A stretch of DNA of 64,000 bases from Bacteroidota bacterium (GTDB lineage Bacteria; Bacteroidota; Ignavibacteria; UBA10030; SZUA-254), in the NCBI GenBank assembly GCA_036522515.1, contig DATDFQ010000049.1, positions 109,725-173,724 on the forward strand, written 5' to 3'. This document shows, piece after piece, positions 36,210 through 43,976 of the stretch. The translations under genes and the position numbers were made by a program. How positions within the stretch are numbered: position 1 is the first letter of the stretch; every line of letters starts with the position of its first letter. A model generated the notes under the pieces. That model was not told the origin of the DNA. It saw nothing but the letters and a program-made list of their open reading frames with translations, and searched no databases.

Positions 36210-37559
36210 TCACTCCCCCTTCCCTGCCGCCAGCTCGGGCTTCCCGAGCGGGACAACGCTCAGGACCATCCGCGGCTGCGTCAGATATTTGTTGGCGACG
36301 GTTCGCACTTCCTCCGGAGTGATCCCCTGATAGAGTTTCATCTGTGTGTTGATGTTCGCGGGGTCGCCCGTGAACGAGTAGAACCTTGCGAGGCTTGTCG
36401 CCTTTCCGAGAACCGTCGCGGCTCCGTTCACGACCTGCACCTCGGCCGAAGCGACCGCCTTGTCGATTTCCTGTTGTGTGACGCCGCCGCCGGAGAGCAA
36501 GTATTTGAGGACTGAATCGACGACCGTTTCAACCTCGGTCAGGTTTCTTCCCGGCTTTGCCGTCACCTCGATCTGGAAAATCCCCGCGATCTCCAGCCCC
36601 TGCTCTCCGGCGCTGGAAGATTGCGCGATCTGCCTGTCGTACTGAAGCGGTTTGAAGAGCCGGGAATTCTTTCCCCTGCCCATGATTTGTCCCAGCACCG
36701 TCATCACCGCGCCCTCCCGCGTGTTGAGCGGCAGCGTGTGCCACGTCAAATAGAGCCTGGGCAACTGCACCTTGTCCTCGGTGGTCATCGTTTTCGAGGC
36801 GGCGAGACTGACCGGAACCGTCTGCGGCCGGTCGAAACTTTTCCCGGCCGGTATGGAGGCGAAGTATTTTTCCACCAGCGGCTTCGATTCCGCCGGCGTC
36901 ACGTCACCGGAGATGACCAGGCATGCGTTGTTCGGCGCGTAGTAGGTCCTGAAGAACTGGTGGACGTCCTCGAGGGAGGCGGCGCTTAAATCCTCCATCG
37001 AGCCGATCACCGGCCAATTGTACGGATGAGTTTCCGGAAACATGGCGGCGGCGATCTTTTCGTCCGCGGTCCCGTACGGGACGTTGTCGACGCTCTGGCG
37101 CCGCTCATTTTTCACGACTTCGCGCTGGTTGTCCAGCTTCGACTGCGTCACCGCCGGGAGGAGAAATCCCATCCGGTCCGATTCGAGGTAGAGGGCAAGC
37201 TCGAGCTCGTTGCTCGGAACCACCTCGAAGTACGTCGTGGCGTCCTCCGTCGTGAATCCGTTGATGTTCGCTCCGATTTCCTGGAGGAGCTTGAAGTGTT
37301 CGCCGTCCTGGACATGCTCGGACCCCTTGAACATCATGTGCTCGAACAGGTGCGCGAATCCGGTTCGCTTCACCTTTTCGTTCTTCGAGCCGACGTGGTA
37401 CATCACCACGACCGCGGCGACGGGCGCGGAATGGTCCTCGTGGAGAAGGACGGTCAGGCCGTTCTCGAGCTTGTACTGCTCGAACTTGATATCGATCTGC
37501 CCGATGGCCGTTGTAGTCATAAACATAACGATCAGTGCGCCATAATTGAAAGTCTTCAT
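36210..37559 (-). CDS. M16 zinc peptidase, catalytic subunit
   Basis: A 449-residue exported metallopeptidase. Its signal peptide (GALIVMFMTTTAIGQ) is followed by the inverted zinc motif HLFEHMMFKG, and further ligand Glu residues lie downstream (TEDATTYFEVVPSNELE). The C-terminal M16 half is complete. It degrades peptides in the periplasm or outside. The ATG at 37559 is used; a GTG at 37571 is possible. It is cotranscribed with the non-catalytic partner downstream. Confidence 0.93.
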   Translation of the reverse strand: MKTFNYGALIVMFMTTTAIGQIDIKFEQYKLENGLTVLLHEDHSAPVAAVVVMYHVGSKNEKVKRTGFAHLFEHMMFKGSEHVQDGEHFKLLQEIGANINGFTTEDATTYFEVVPSNELELALYLESDRMGFLLPAVTQSKLDNQREVVKNERRQSVDNVPYGTADEKIAAAMFPETHPYNWPVIGSMEDLSAASLEDVHQFFRTYYAPNNACLVISGDVTPAESKPLVEKYFASIPAGKSFDRPQTVPVSLAASKTMTTEDKVQLPRLYLTWHTLPLNTREGAVMTVLGQIMGRGKNSRLFKPLQYDRQIAQSSSAGEQGLEIAGIFQIEVTAKPGRNLTEVETVVDSVLKYLLSGGGVTQQEIDKAVASAEVQVVNGAATVLGKATSLARFYSFTGDPANINTQMKLYQGITPEEVRTVANKYLTQPRMVLSVVPLGKPELAAGKGE

Positions 37560-37612
37560 TGGAGTTCTCACTCCCCTCGGGAATTGGGAATTGGGTGACG
37601 TGGTCTGGCCTG

Positions 37613-37641
37613 AATCTACGAATTTATGAATCGAGATGCAA
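37613..37641 (-). promoter_or_regulatory. promoter of the M16 pair
   Basis: TTGCAT (37641-37636), 17-base spacer, TAGATT (37618-37613). The match is moderate, but position and spacing are right. Confidence 0.5.
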
Positions 37642-37672
37642 AATTCGGTAGCGCCGCAGTTTCACCTTCTCT

Positions 37673-37750
37673 CGTCATCCCGGCATGTTTTAGGTCGGGA
37701 TCTTTATAAAAGAGTTGAAAGTTGCTGACCAGGAGCATGTCAGCATGACG
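37673..37750. repeat. GTCATCCCGGCATG repeat, family E
   Basis: A 78-base element bounded by CGTCAT / ATGACG. It contains a left palindrome (CATCCCGGCAT...GGTCGGGAT) and a right hairpin (GCTGAC, loop, GTCAGC). Single copy in this window. It occupies most of the 330-base gap between the M16 and degQ genes together with the repeat at 37804 and the terminator at 37831; nothing else coding is seen there. Confidence 0.6.
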
Positions 37751-37803
37751 AGGTGGAGGGACGATCGCCAAATTGAGACACCATCCGAAATTCGCGCTTG
37801 CCG

Positions 37804-37827
37804 GTAGCCGCAGCCTTCAGGCTGCGG
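37804..37827. repeat. GTAGCCGCAGCC palindrome, family C copy 1
   Basis: A 24-base palindrome with arms CCGCAGCC and GGCTGCGG and the flank GTAG. Related copies are at 45560-45583 and 45735-45758. It sits just beyond the degQ terminator. Confidence 0.65.
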
Positions 37828-37830
37828 GAA

Positions 37831-37867
37831 ACAGAAAGCCCCATCCGCGCTGTACGAGAATGGGGCT
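37831..37867 (-). terminator. intrinsic terminator of the DegQ/HtrA gene
   Basis: On the minus strand an 8-bp stem (AGCCCCAT with ATGGGGCT) is followed by TTTCTGTTT. It lies 23 bases past the stop codon of the protease gene. Confidence 0.75.
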
Positions 37868-37890
37868 CTGAATTCGCTCACCGCCCGGGG

Positions 37891-39420
37891 TCAACCGCCG
37901 AGTTGCACGGCGACGAACGCCATCTGGCCCCGGCTGTTTTTTACGCGCAGCAGGACGGCATCGCCCTGTTTGCGCTTCTCGACGACGTCTCTCAGATCTT
38001 TCGGCGAATAGATTTCTTTTTTGTCCGCCTCGAGGATGACGTCGCCTTCATGGATGCCCCGTTCGAACGCTTCGCCGAACGCTTCCACGTGAGTTACCAC
38101 GACGCCCCGGTCGACCGACATCTCCTTCTTCTCGTCGGAGTCGAGCGAACGAACCGTCACGCCGAGCTTGTCCAGGCTCATCCCCTTTGAACTGGTTTCC
38201 CGTTCCGTTTCACGGTCCGCCTTGCCGACTTCCGTATCCCTGGCCGCCAGCTTCTCGTCCTTGCGCGAGCGGAGCGTCACCCGTTTCTCCGTCGTCTTCC
38301 CGTCCCGGAACACCTTCAACGTCACCTCGTCCCCCGGGTGTTTGCGGGCGATGTACGTCTGCAGCTCGTTCGGGGCGTTCACCTCTCTCGCATCCACCGA
38401 GAGAATGACATCGCGTTCTTTGATGCCGGCGGATTGCGCCGCCCCGTCCTCGACGAGCGTCTGGACGATCACTCCCTGGGCCTTCTCCATGCCCAGCGCT
38501 TTCGCGGTCTTGTCGTCCACCGTCCCGATCGTCACGCCGATATACCCCCGCCGGACTTTCCCGTTCTTGATGATATCCTCCGCCACATAGCGCGCGAGGT
38601 TGATCGGAATGGCGAAGCCGTAACCCTGATAGCGTCCGTTCGTCGTGGCGATCGCCGTGTTGATCCCGATGACTTCGCCGCTCAGGTTCACCAGAGGCCC
38701 GCCGCTGTTGCCGGGGTTGATTGCCGCGTCGGTCTGGATAAAGTTCTCGATGCCGTAGTCGTCGCTGATGATGCGGATGCTCCGGCCGAGCGCGCTCACG
38801 ATTCCCGCGGTCACCGTGCCCTGGAGTTGAAGCGGATTGCCGATCGCCAGAACCCACTCGCCGATCTGGAGCTCGTCGGAGTTTCCGAACGCGGCGGCGG
38901 TCATCTCCCTGGCGTCGACCTTGATGACGGCGAGATCGGTGGAAGGATCTGTTCCGATGATTTTCGCCTTCATCTCGTGGCGGTCGTTCATGTAGACTTC
39001 GACGCGATTCTCATCCGCCCCCTCGACGACATGATTATTTGTCAGGATGTATCCATCCGCACTGATGATGACCCCGGATCCCGCCCCCTGCTGGGGCTCC
39101 GGCTCGGGCGCCTTGGAATCGGGCCCGAAGAAGTGGAAGAACTCGTTGAGGTCTCCGTCCCCCCCTTTTTTCGCCTTGGTGGTCACGGTGATCGCCACGA
39201 CGGTGGGGGAAACAGCCTTGCTCACATCTATAAATGCTTTGCTGAATGCTTTGGCGTCGACATCGACATGCTTGATCGGAGTGCGCCCCCCGAGTTTGAC
39301 CTGCGGATCGCCCGCGAAGCCGGGCTCCACGCCCCCCTTGAAGCTGGAGACGAGCACCACACCGAAAACGATCCCGATAAAGATCAGGAATATTGCCGCC
39401 AGGATTGATTTGCGAGACAT
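37891..39420 (-). CDS. DegQ/HtrA-type periplasmic serine protease
   Basis: A 509-residue envelope quality-control protease. An N-terminal membrane segment or signal (6-25) precedes a trypsin-like domain with the catalytic triad His130 (TNNHVV), Asp162 (STDLAVIKV) and Ser239 (NPGNSGGPL). Two PDZ domains follow (about 280-370 and 410-500). A charged linker (DTEVGKADRETERE) separates them. The acidic/Gly LA loop (about 84-112) regulates activity in this family. It is a single-gene unit with a terminator downstream. Confidence 0.94.
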   Translation of the reverse strand: MSRKSILAAIFLIFIGIVFGVVLVSSFKGGVEPGFAGDPQVKLGGRTPIKHVDVDAKAFSKAFIDVSKAVSPTVVAITVTTKAKKGGDGDLNEFFHFFGPDSKAPEPEPQQGAGSGVIISADGYILTNNHVVEGADENRVEVYMNDRHEMKAKIIGTDPSTDLAVIKVDAREMTAAAFGNSDELQIGEWVLAIGNPLQLQGTVTAGIVSALGRSIRIISDDYGIENFIQTDAAINPGNSGGPLVNLSGEVIGINTAIATTNGRYQGYGFAIPINLARYVAEDIIKNGKVRRGYIGVTIGTVDDKTAKALGMEKAQGVIVQTLVEDGAAQSAGIKERDVILSVDAREVNAPNELQTYIARKHPGDEVTLKVFRDGKTTEKRVTLRSRKDEKLAARDTEVGKADRETERETSSKGMSLDKLGVTVRSLDSDEKKEMSVDRGVVVTHVEAFGEAFERGIHEGDVILEADKKEIYSPKDLRDVVEKRKQGDAVLLRVKNSRGQMAFVAVQLGG

Positions 39421-39467
39421 AGGAACCTTACTCCTCGATTGAATTATTGAAGTGATCGGACATTACT

Positions 39468-39499
39468 ATTATACTGTCCTCCCGCGGCGAATGTTTCAA
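39468..39499 (-). promoter_or_regulatory. possible promoter of the DegQ/HtrA gene
   Basis: A consensus TATAAT (39473-39468) lies 48 bases upstream of the ATG. The nearest -35-like element, TTGAAA (39499-39494), is 20 bases away, longer than normal. An alternative sigma factor or activator might be used. The gene has a good GAGGAG ribosome site. Confidence 0.4.
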
Positions 39500-39522
39500 C
39501 ACCGCAGGCAGGCATGGGGAGA

Positions 39523-40314
39523 TCATATTGCACGGTCCAGAATTCTTGAAAACACTTTGTCCGACTTCAGAGGACGGAGTCCGTGGACGTGATACCGCAG
39601 GTACATGCCCATAAATTCCCGAATCTGCTCTGAGGTCTCCGGATCGAACTCCATCCCGGAGGCCTCCGTTGCGGTTGAGATTCCGGAGAGGCGTTCGAGC
39701 GCACGCAACACTCCCCGCTCCAGAAGAACGGTCTGTCCGGCTTCGGGAGAACAGCTCTTGCAGGCGGGCCCTCCTTTTTCGAGATCGAACCGTACCGGAT
39801 CATGGCCGTCATCGCTCCCGGGCAGGGACTTGCCGCAGGTTGCGCACCGGCCGAAGCCCGGCTGGAAGCCAAGGATCCCGGCCAGGCGCACCTCGTACCA
39901 GTAGAACACGCCCGCGGGGTTTTTAGTTGCAGCATCGACTGCGGCGAGCGAGCCGGTCAACAACGAAAAGAGCGGTCCGTTCTCCTCTTCTTCCCGGGTG
40001 AGGAGCGAGATCAGCTCGATGATTGCCATGCCGGCGGACATCTTCTCGAGGTCGTCATGGAGCCGGGGATACGAACGGATCAGGTCGCATTCGGCGAGCG
40101 TCTGCAAATCCCTCCCCTCTTTTCTGTAGACGACGATCATGTCGTGGGCCATGAGTTCAAGGGAGGCGCCGTATTTGCTCTTCGGCCGGCGCGCCCCTTT
40201 GACAATCGTCGCGAGCCGTCCGAACCGCGCGGTGTAGAACGTGACGATCTTGCTCGTCTCGCGATACGGCATCGTTCTGAGGACGACCGCTTCGGTTTTT
40301 TCGATGGTGCTCAC
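39523..40314 (-). CDS. recO: DNA repair protein RecO
   Basis: RecFOR-pathway mediator that loads RecA onto single-stranded gaps. At 263 residues it has the N-terminal OB domain (TEAVVLRTMPYRETSKIVTF) and a Cys4 zinc module (CATCGKSL ... CKSC) in the C-terminal half. The start is GTG at 40314, overlapping the mtnA stop as GTGA. It ends the M28-M28-pfkB-mtnA-recO run. Confidence 0.93.
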   Translation of the reverse strand: MSTIEKTEAVVLRTMPYRETSKIVTFYTARFGRLATIVKGARRPKSKYGASLELMAHDMIVVYRKEGRDLQTLAECDLIRSYPRLHDDLEKMSAGMAIIELISLLTREEEENGPLFSLLTGSLAAVDAATKNPAGVFYWYEVRLAGILGFQPGFGRCATCGKSLPGSDDGHDPVRFDLEKGGPACKSCSPEAGQTVLLERGVLRALERLSGISTATEASGMEFDPETSEQIREFMGMYLRYHVHGLRPLKSDKVFSRILDRAI

Positions 40315-41363
40315 CCGTTCCTCCCGGCCGCGGCGGAAGGGAGCTTGTGAAAATCGTAGGGAGAAGTGTGGATTCCCGTTTCCGTGACGATCCCTGCGAT
40401 CAACGATGCGGGCGTCACATCGAACGCCGGCGAATAGACGCGCACGCCCGGCGGGGCGGTGCGCCTCCCGAAACTTTCGACGACTTCTTCCGCGGCCCTT
40501 TCCTCGATCGGGATCAGCGCGCCGGATTCGAGGGCCGGGTCGATCGTCGTGGTGGGCGCGGCGACATAGAACGGGATGCCGTGATAGTTCGCAGCGACCG
40601 CAAGCGCGTAGGTTCCGACCTTATTGGCCGCATCGCCGTTCGCCGCGATCCGGTCGGCGCCGACGATCACGAGGTCCACATGCATCCGGCTCATGACGAA
40701 GGAGGCGGACCCGTCGGTAATGAGAGTCACCTCGATCCCTTCGCGCATCAGCTCCCACGAGGTGAGCCGGGCGCCCTGGAGGAGGGGGCGTGTCTCTGTC
40801 GCATACACCCTGACAGATTTCCCGAGCCGGCGGGCGGTCGTGATCACGCTCTGGGCGGTGCCCGACCCGCCGGTGGCGAGCGCGCCGGTGTTGCAGTGGG
40901 TCAGGATGGTCGCGCGGCCGGGGACGAGCGAAGCGCCGTGTTCCCCGATGAGGCGGCACATTGTCTCGTCTTCGCGGTGGATCTTGAGAGCTTCTTCCAC
41001 AAGGAGGGATCTGGCGCGTTCCGGGGAGCCCGCTTCCCGCAGGATCGCGCGCATCCGGTCGAGGGCGCGGAACAGATTCACGGCGGTCGGGCGGGTCGAG
41101 GCGAGTTCGTCGCCCGCCCGGTGGACGTCGCGAACGAAGAGTTCCATCGAAGCGCTTCCGGAGTCGGCTCCGGATTCGAGCGCGGCGAGCGCCAGCCCGT
41201 AGGCCGCCGCGATGCCGATGGCCGGGGCGCCGCGGATCTTCAGCGTGCGTATCGCATCGGCGACGACGCGGTAGTCGGCTGTATCGACGTAGCGTTCCTC
41301 GAGGGGCAGCTTCGTCTGATCAATCAACCGGAGACGGTCGCCGAGCCATTCAACCGACTTCAT
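40311..41363 (-). CDS. mtnA: S-methyl-5-thioribose-1-phosphate isomerase
   Basis: Methionine-salvage enzyme that converts methylthioribose 1-phosphate to methylthioribulose 1-phosphate. At 350 residues it has the eIF2B-like fold with ETRPLLQGARLTSWEL, the catalytic Asp in VGADRIAANGDAANKVGTY and the catalytic Cys in LTHCNTGALATGG. KIRGAPAIGIAAAYG is also diagnostic. It lies 9 bases after the PfkB kinase gene and overlaps recO. No other methionine-salvage gene is in the window. Confidence 0.95.
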   Translation of the reverse strand: MKSVEWLGDRLRLIDQTKLPLEERYVDTADYRVVADAIRTLKIRGAPAIGIAAAYGLALAALESGADSGSASMELFVRDVHRAGDELASTRPTAVNLFRALDRMRAILREAGSPERARSLLVEEALKIHREDETMCRLIGEHGASLVPGRATILTHCNTGALATGGSGTAQSVITTARRLGKSVRVYATETRPLLQGARLTSWELMREGIEVTLITDGSASFVMSRMHVDLVIVGADRIAANGDAANKVGTYALAVAANYHGIPFYVAAPTTTIDPALESGALIPIEERAAEEVVESFGRRTAPPGVRVYSPAFDVTPASLIAGIVTETGIHTSPYDFHKLPSAAAGRNG

Positions 41364-41372
41364 GCATCCCGG

Positions 41373-42296
41373 TCACGCCAGCACTTCGGCGTCGAACTTC
41401 GAAAGTTCCCGGAATTCACGGAAGCGGTCGTGAATTTCGATGGAGGTCAGGTCTTTCAGACGGTTCAGGCTGAATTGTTCCACGCAGAAGGAGGCAAGGG
41501 CGCTCCCGTAAATGACCGCCCGCTTGCAGTTCTCTTCCGACAGGTCGTCGGTCTTCGCAAGCCATCCGATGAACCCGCCGGCAAACGCGTCGCCTGCGCC
41601 CGTCGGATCGTTGATCATCTCCAGCGGGTACGCCGGGGCGGCGAACACGATCCGGTCGGTGACGAGCAACGCCCCGTGTTCCCCTTTCTTGATGATGATC
41701 ATGCGCGGTCCTTCCGCGATGATCTCCTTCGCGGCCCTGATCAGATTCGGCTGGTTTGTGAGCTCGCGGGCTTCGGCGTCGTTGATGATGAGGATGTCCA
41801 CAAGCTTCAGCGTCCTGCGAAGCTCCTCCCGCTTTCTCTTGATCCAGAAATTCATCGTGTCGCCCACCACCAGTCTCGGCTTCTCGATCTGCTCCAGAAC
41901 CCTCCTCTGAAGGTCCGGATCGATATTTCCGAGACAGACATAGGTCGTCTTCCGGAACGATTCCGGGATGACCGGGTCGAAATGCTCGAAGACATTGAGC
42001 TCCGTGAAGAGCGTGTCGCGGGTGTTGAGATCGTAATGATACCGCCCACCCCACCGGAACGTCTTGCCGTCCTTGACGACCTGCACACCTTCCAGATCGA
42101 CCTCGCGGCTCTCGAGGAACTCAATATGCTCCTGGGGGAAATCGCCTCCCACAATCCCCACAAGCCGGATCGGTGCGACGAAATAGCCTGCTGCGATCGC
42201 GATATAGGTCGCCGATCCCCCCAGCACGTTTTCCACGCGGCCGAAGGGAGTCTCGATGGTATCGATCCCGAGGGAGCCAACCACCAGCAGGCTCAT
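41373..42296 (-). CDS. PfkB-family carbohydrate/nucleoside kinase
   Basis: A 307-residue ribokinase-fold kinase. The second PfkB signature DPTGAGDAFAGGFIG carries the catalytic Asp; the first is degenerate (ENVLGGSATYIAIAAG). The N terminus MSLLVVGSLGIDTIETPFG is typical of a PfkB subgroup resembling adenosine- or sugar-kinase forms in this phylum. The ATG at 42296 lies four bases after the M28 stop and decides the start; the open frame runs further into that gene. The 9-base gap to mtnA suggests linked function, perhaps phosphorylating methylthioribose or a related sugar, but this is inference. Confidence 0.85.
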   Translation of the reverse strand: MSLLVVGSLGIDTIETPFGRVENVLGGSATYIAIAAGYFVAPIRLVGIVGGDFPQEHIEFLESREVDLEGVQVVKDGKTFRWGGRYHYDLNTRDTLFTELNVFEHFDPVIPESFRKTTYVCLGNIDPDLQRRVLEQIEKPRLVVGDTMNFWIKRKREELRRTLKLVDILIINDAEARELTNQPNLIRAAKEIIAEGPRMIIIKKGEHGALLVTDRIVFAAPAYPLEMINDPTGAGDAFAGGFIGWLAKTDDLSEENCKRAVIYGSALASFCVEQFSLNRLKDLTSIEIHDRFREFRELSKFDAEVLA

Positions 42297-42300
42297 CGCA

Positions 42301-43935
42301 CTACTGGCTCCCGCGCTGGGCCGGCGCCTGAGGGACGGGCTTCCGGGGAAACATGGCATCCCTCATCGCCGCGTCATAGGCAAACGCCGCCATGATGACC
42401 GAAGCCTGCTTCAGGTCCTCGGCCTGGGCGCGATCGTACAGGTCCATGGTCGAGTGGTGCGTGCGCGTATCGTACTCCAGGGGATCCTGGATGAACTGAA
42501 AGCCGGGCAATCCGATGGCGTCGAACGAAAGATGGTCGGTCCCGCCGGTATTCGACGGCGTCAGCGTCGAGGCGCCCATATCCCTGAACGGGGCGAGCCA
42601 GGCGCGGAAGATCGGACGCGCGGCTTCGTTCCCCTGCATATGAACTCCGCGCACCTTTCCGCTCCCGTTGTCGTTGTTGAAGTAGACGGAAAACTTCTCG
42701 GCCTCGGGTTTGAGAACGATCGGACCGGGGATCGTATCGGCCGGGCCTGTTTGCCGTTCTCCGAAATGATTCTTCACGTACGCTGCCGAACCCAGGAGGC
42801 CTTCTTCCTCGCCGCTCCAGAGCCCGATGCGGATGGTGCGTCTCGGCTTCAGGTCGAGTTTTTTCAGGAGCCGCATGGCTTCGAGGCACACCGCCGACCC
42901 GGTGCCGTTGTCTGTCGCTCCGGTCCCGCCGTGCCACGAGTCATAGTGCGCGCCGATCATGACGACCTCGTCCTTGAGGTCAGACCCGGGGAGCTCGGAA
43001 ATGACGTCGTAACTCGAATCCTCCTTGTAGAAATTCACCTCGAGGTTCATCTCCAGCTTCGGATGTTCACCCTTCTGGATCATCCGTACGAGCCGGTTGT
43101 AGTGCTCTGCTCCCACGGCGATCTGGGGAGCGATGCGGGGGGCTTTGGGATCGTACACGCTCATCCTTTTCGCGAAGGGCGTATCCGGATGATAGGCGAT
43201 GCCCGCCTGCTGCACGAAAATGTTTCCGCCGTCGCCTCTGCTGACGGTGAGAATCGCCGCCGCGCCTTCCTTCTCGCAGAGTTCCTGCTTGTGAAAGCCG
43301 GTGAGCGCCCTCGCTCTCTGCTCGGGTGTCATGCGGAACCCGCGGCCGCGCCTCTGCGCGGGAGTCATGTCGGCGTTTGCGAGTTTGAGCAACGTCGAGT
43401 CGGCATCCCTCGTTCCCTCGGGATCAAAATGCGCTTTCACATCGACAGGGTCGCTGATCAGCACAAATTTGTTTTTCAGTTTTCCCCGGTACGTTGCGAC
43501 CTCGCTGTCGGTTTTGGCGTCGAGGTAGACGATGTCTCCGGAGACGGTGCCGCCCGTGCCCGGTGACCAGGCCTTGGGAAAGGAGATCAACGGGAAATCC
43601 TGCGACCCCATGACGTTCGCCGAATAGCGTTTGAGCGACCAGCCTTTGCCGAACGGACCCCATGCTTCCAGGTGTGAATTCGCAAGCCCCCAGGAGGCGA
43701 GTTCCTTGACCGCCCAATCGGCGGCTCGCTTGTACCCCGGGGAGCCCGTCAACCTCGGGCCGTACACATCCGAGATATAGCTCAGGATCTCCATCACCTG
43801 GGAGCGGTTCATTCCCTCGTCCCGAATCTTTGACACCGCGGAAGTATCGATTTTTTCGTCCGCTCCGCGGGAACCCTGGGAAAAGCCGCATTGAACCAGC
43901 GCAACGGTGAGAACAACCAGGACCAATTTTGACAT
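42301..43935 (-). CDS. exported M28 family zinc aminopeptidase/carboxypeptidase (copy 2)
   Basis: A 544-residue exported peptidase. Its signal peptide (KLVLVVLTVALVQCGFSQ) contains a Cys that could make it a lipoprotein. It has a PA-type insert and an M28 zinc core: AHYDSWHGGTGATDNGTG, SGEEEGLLGS, and the late HHSTMDLYDR. The two-zinc ligands (His, Asp, Glu, Asp, His) can be placed. The ATG at 43935 has AAAGAGG upstream; the longer frame overlaps the upstream M28 gene. It lies 41 bases after that paralogue. Confidence 0.9.
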   Translation of the reverse strand: MSKLVLVVLTVALVQCGFSQGSRGADEKIDTSAVSKIRDEGMNRSQVMEILSYISDVYGPRLTGSPGYKRAADWAVKELASWGLANSHLEAWGPFGKGWSLKRYSANVMGSQDFPLISFPKAWSPGTGGTVSGDIVYLDAKTDSEVATYRGKLKNKFVLISDPVDVKAHFDPEGTRDADSTLLKLANADMTPAQRRGRGFRMTPEQRARALTGFHKQELCEKEGAAAILTVSRGDGGNIFVQQAGIAYHPDTPFAKRMSVYDPKAPRIAPQIAVGAEHYNRLVRMIQKGEHPKLEMNLEVNFYKEDSSYDVISELPGSDLKDEVVMIGAHYDSWHGGTGATDNGTGSAVCLEAMRLLKKLDLKPRRTIRIGLWSGEEEGLLGSAAYVKNHFGERQTGPADTIPGPIVLKPEAEKFSVYFNNDNGSGKVRGVHMQGNEAARPIFRAWLAPFRDMGASTLTPSNTGGTDHLSFDAIGLPGFQFIQDPLEYDTRTHHSTMDLYDRAQAEDLKQASVIMAAFAYDAAMRDAMFPRKPVPQAPAQRGSQ

Positions 43936-43976
43936 ATGCACCTCTTTCTGCTGATGAAAGTTTATGTGAAGCAACC

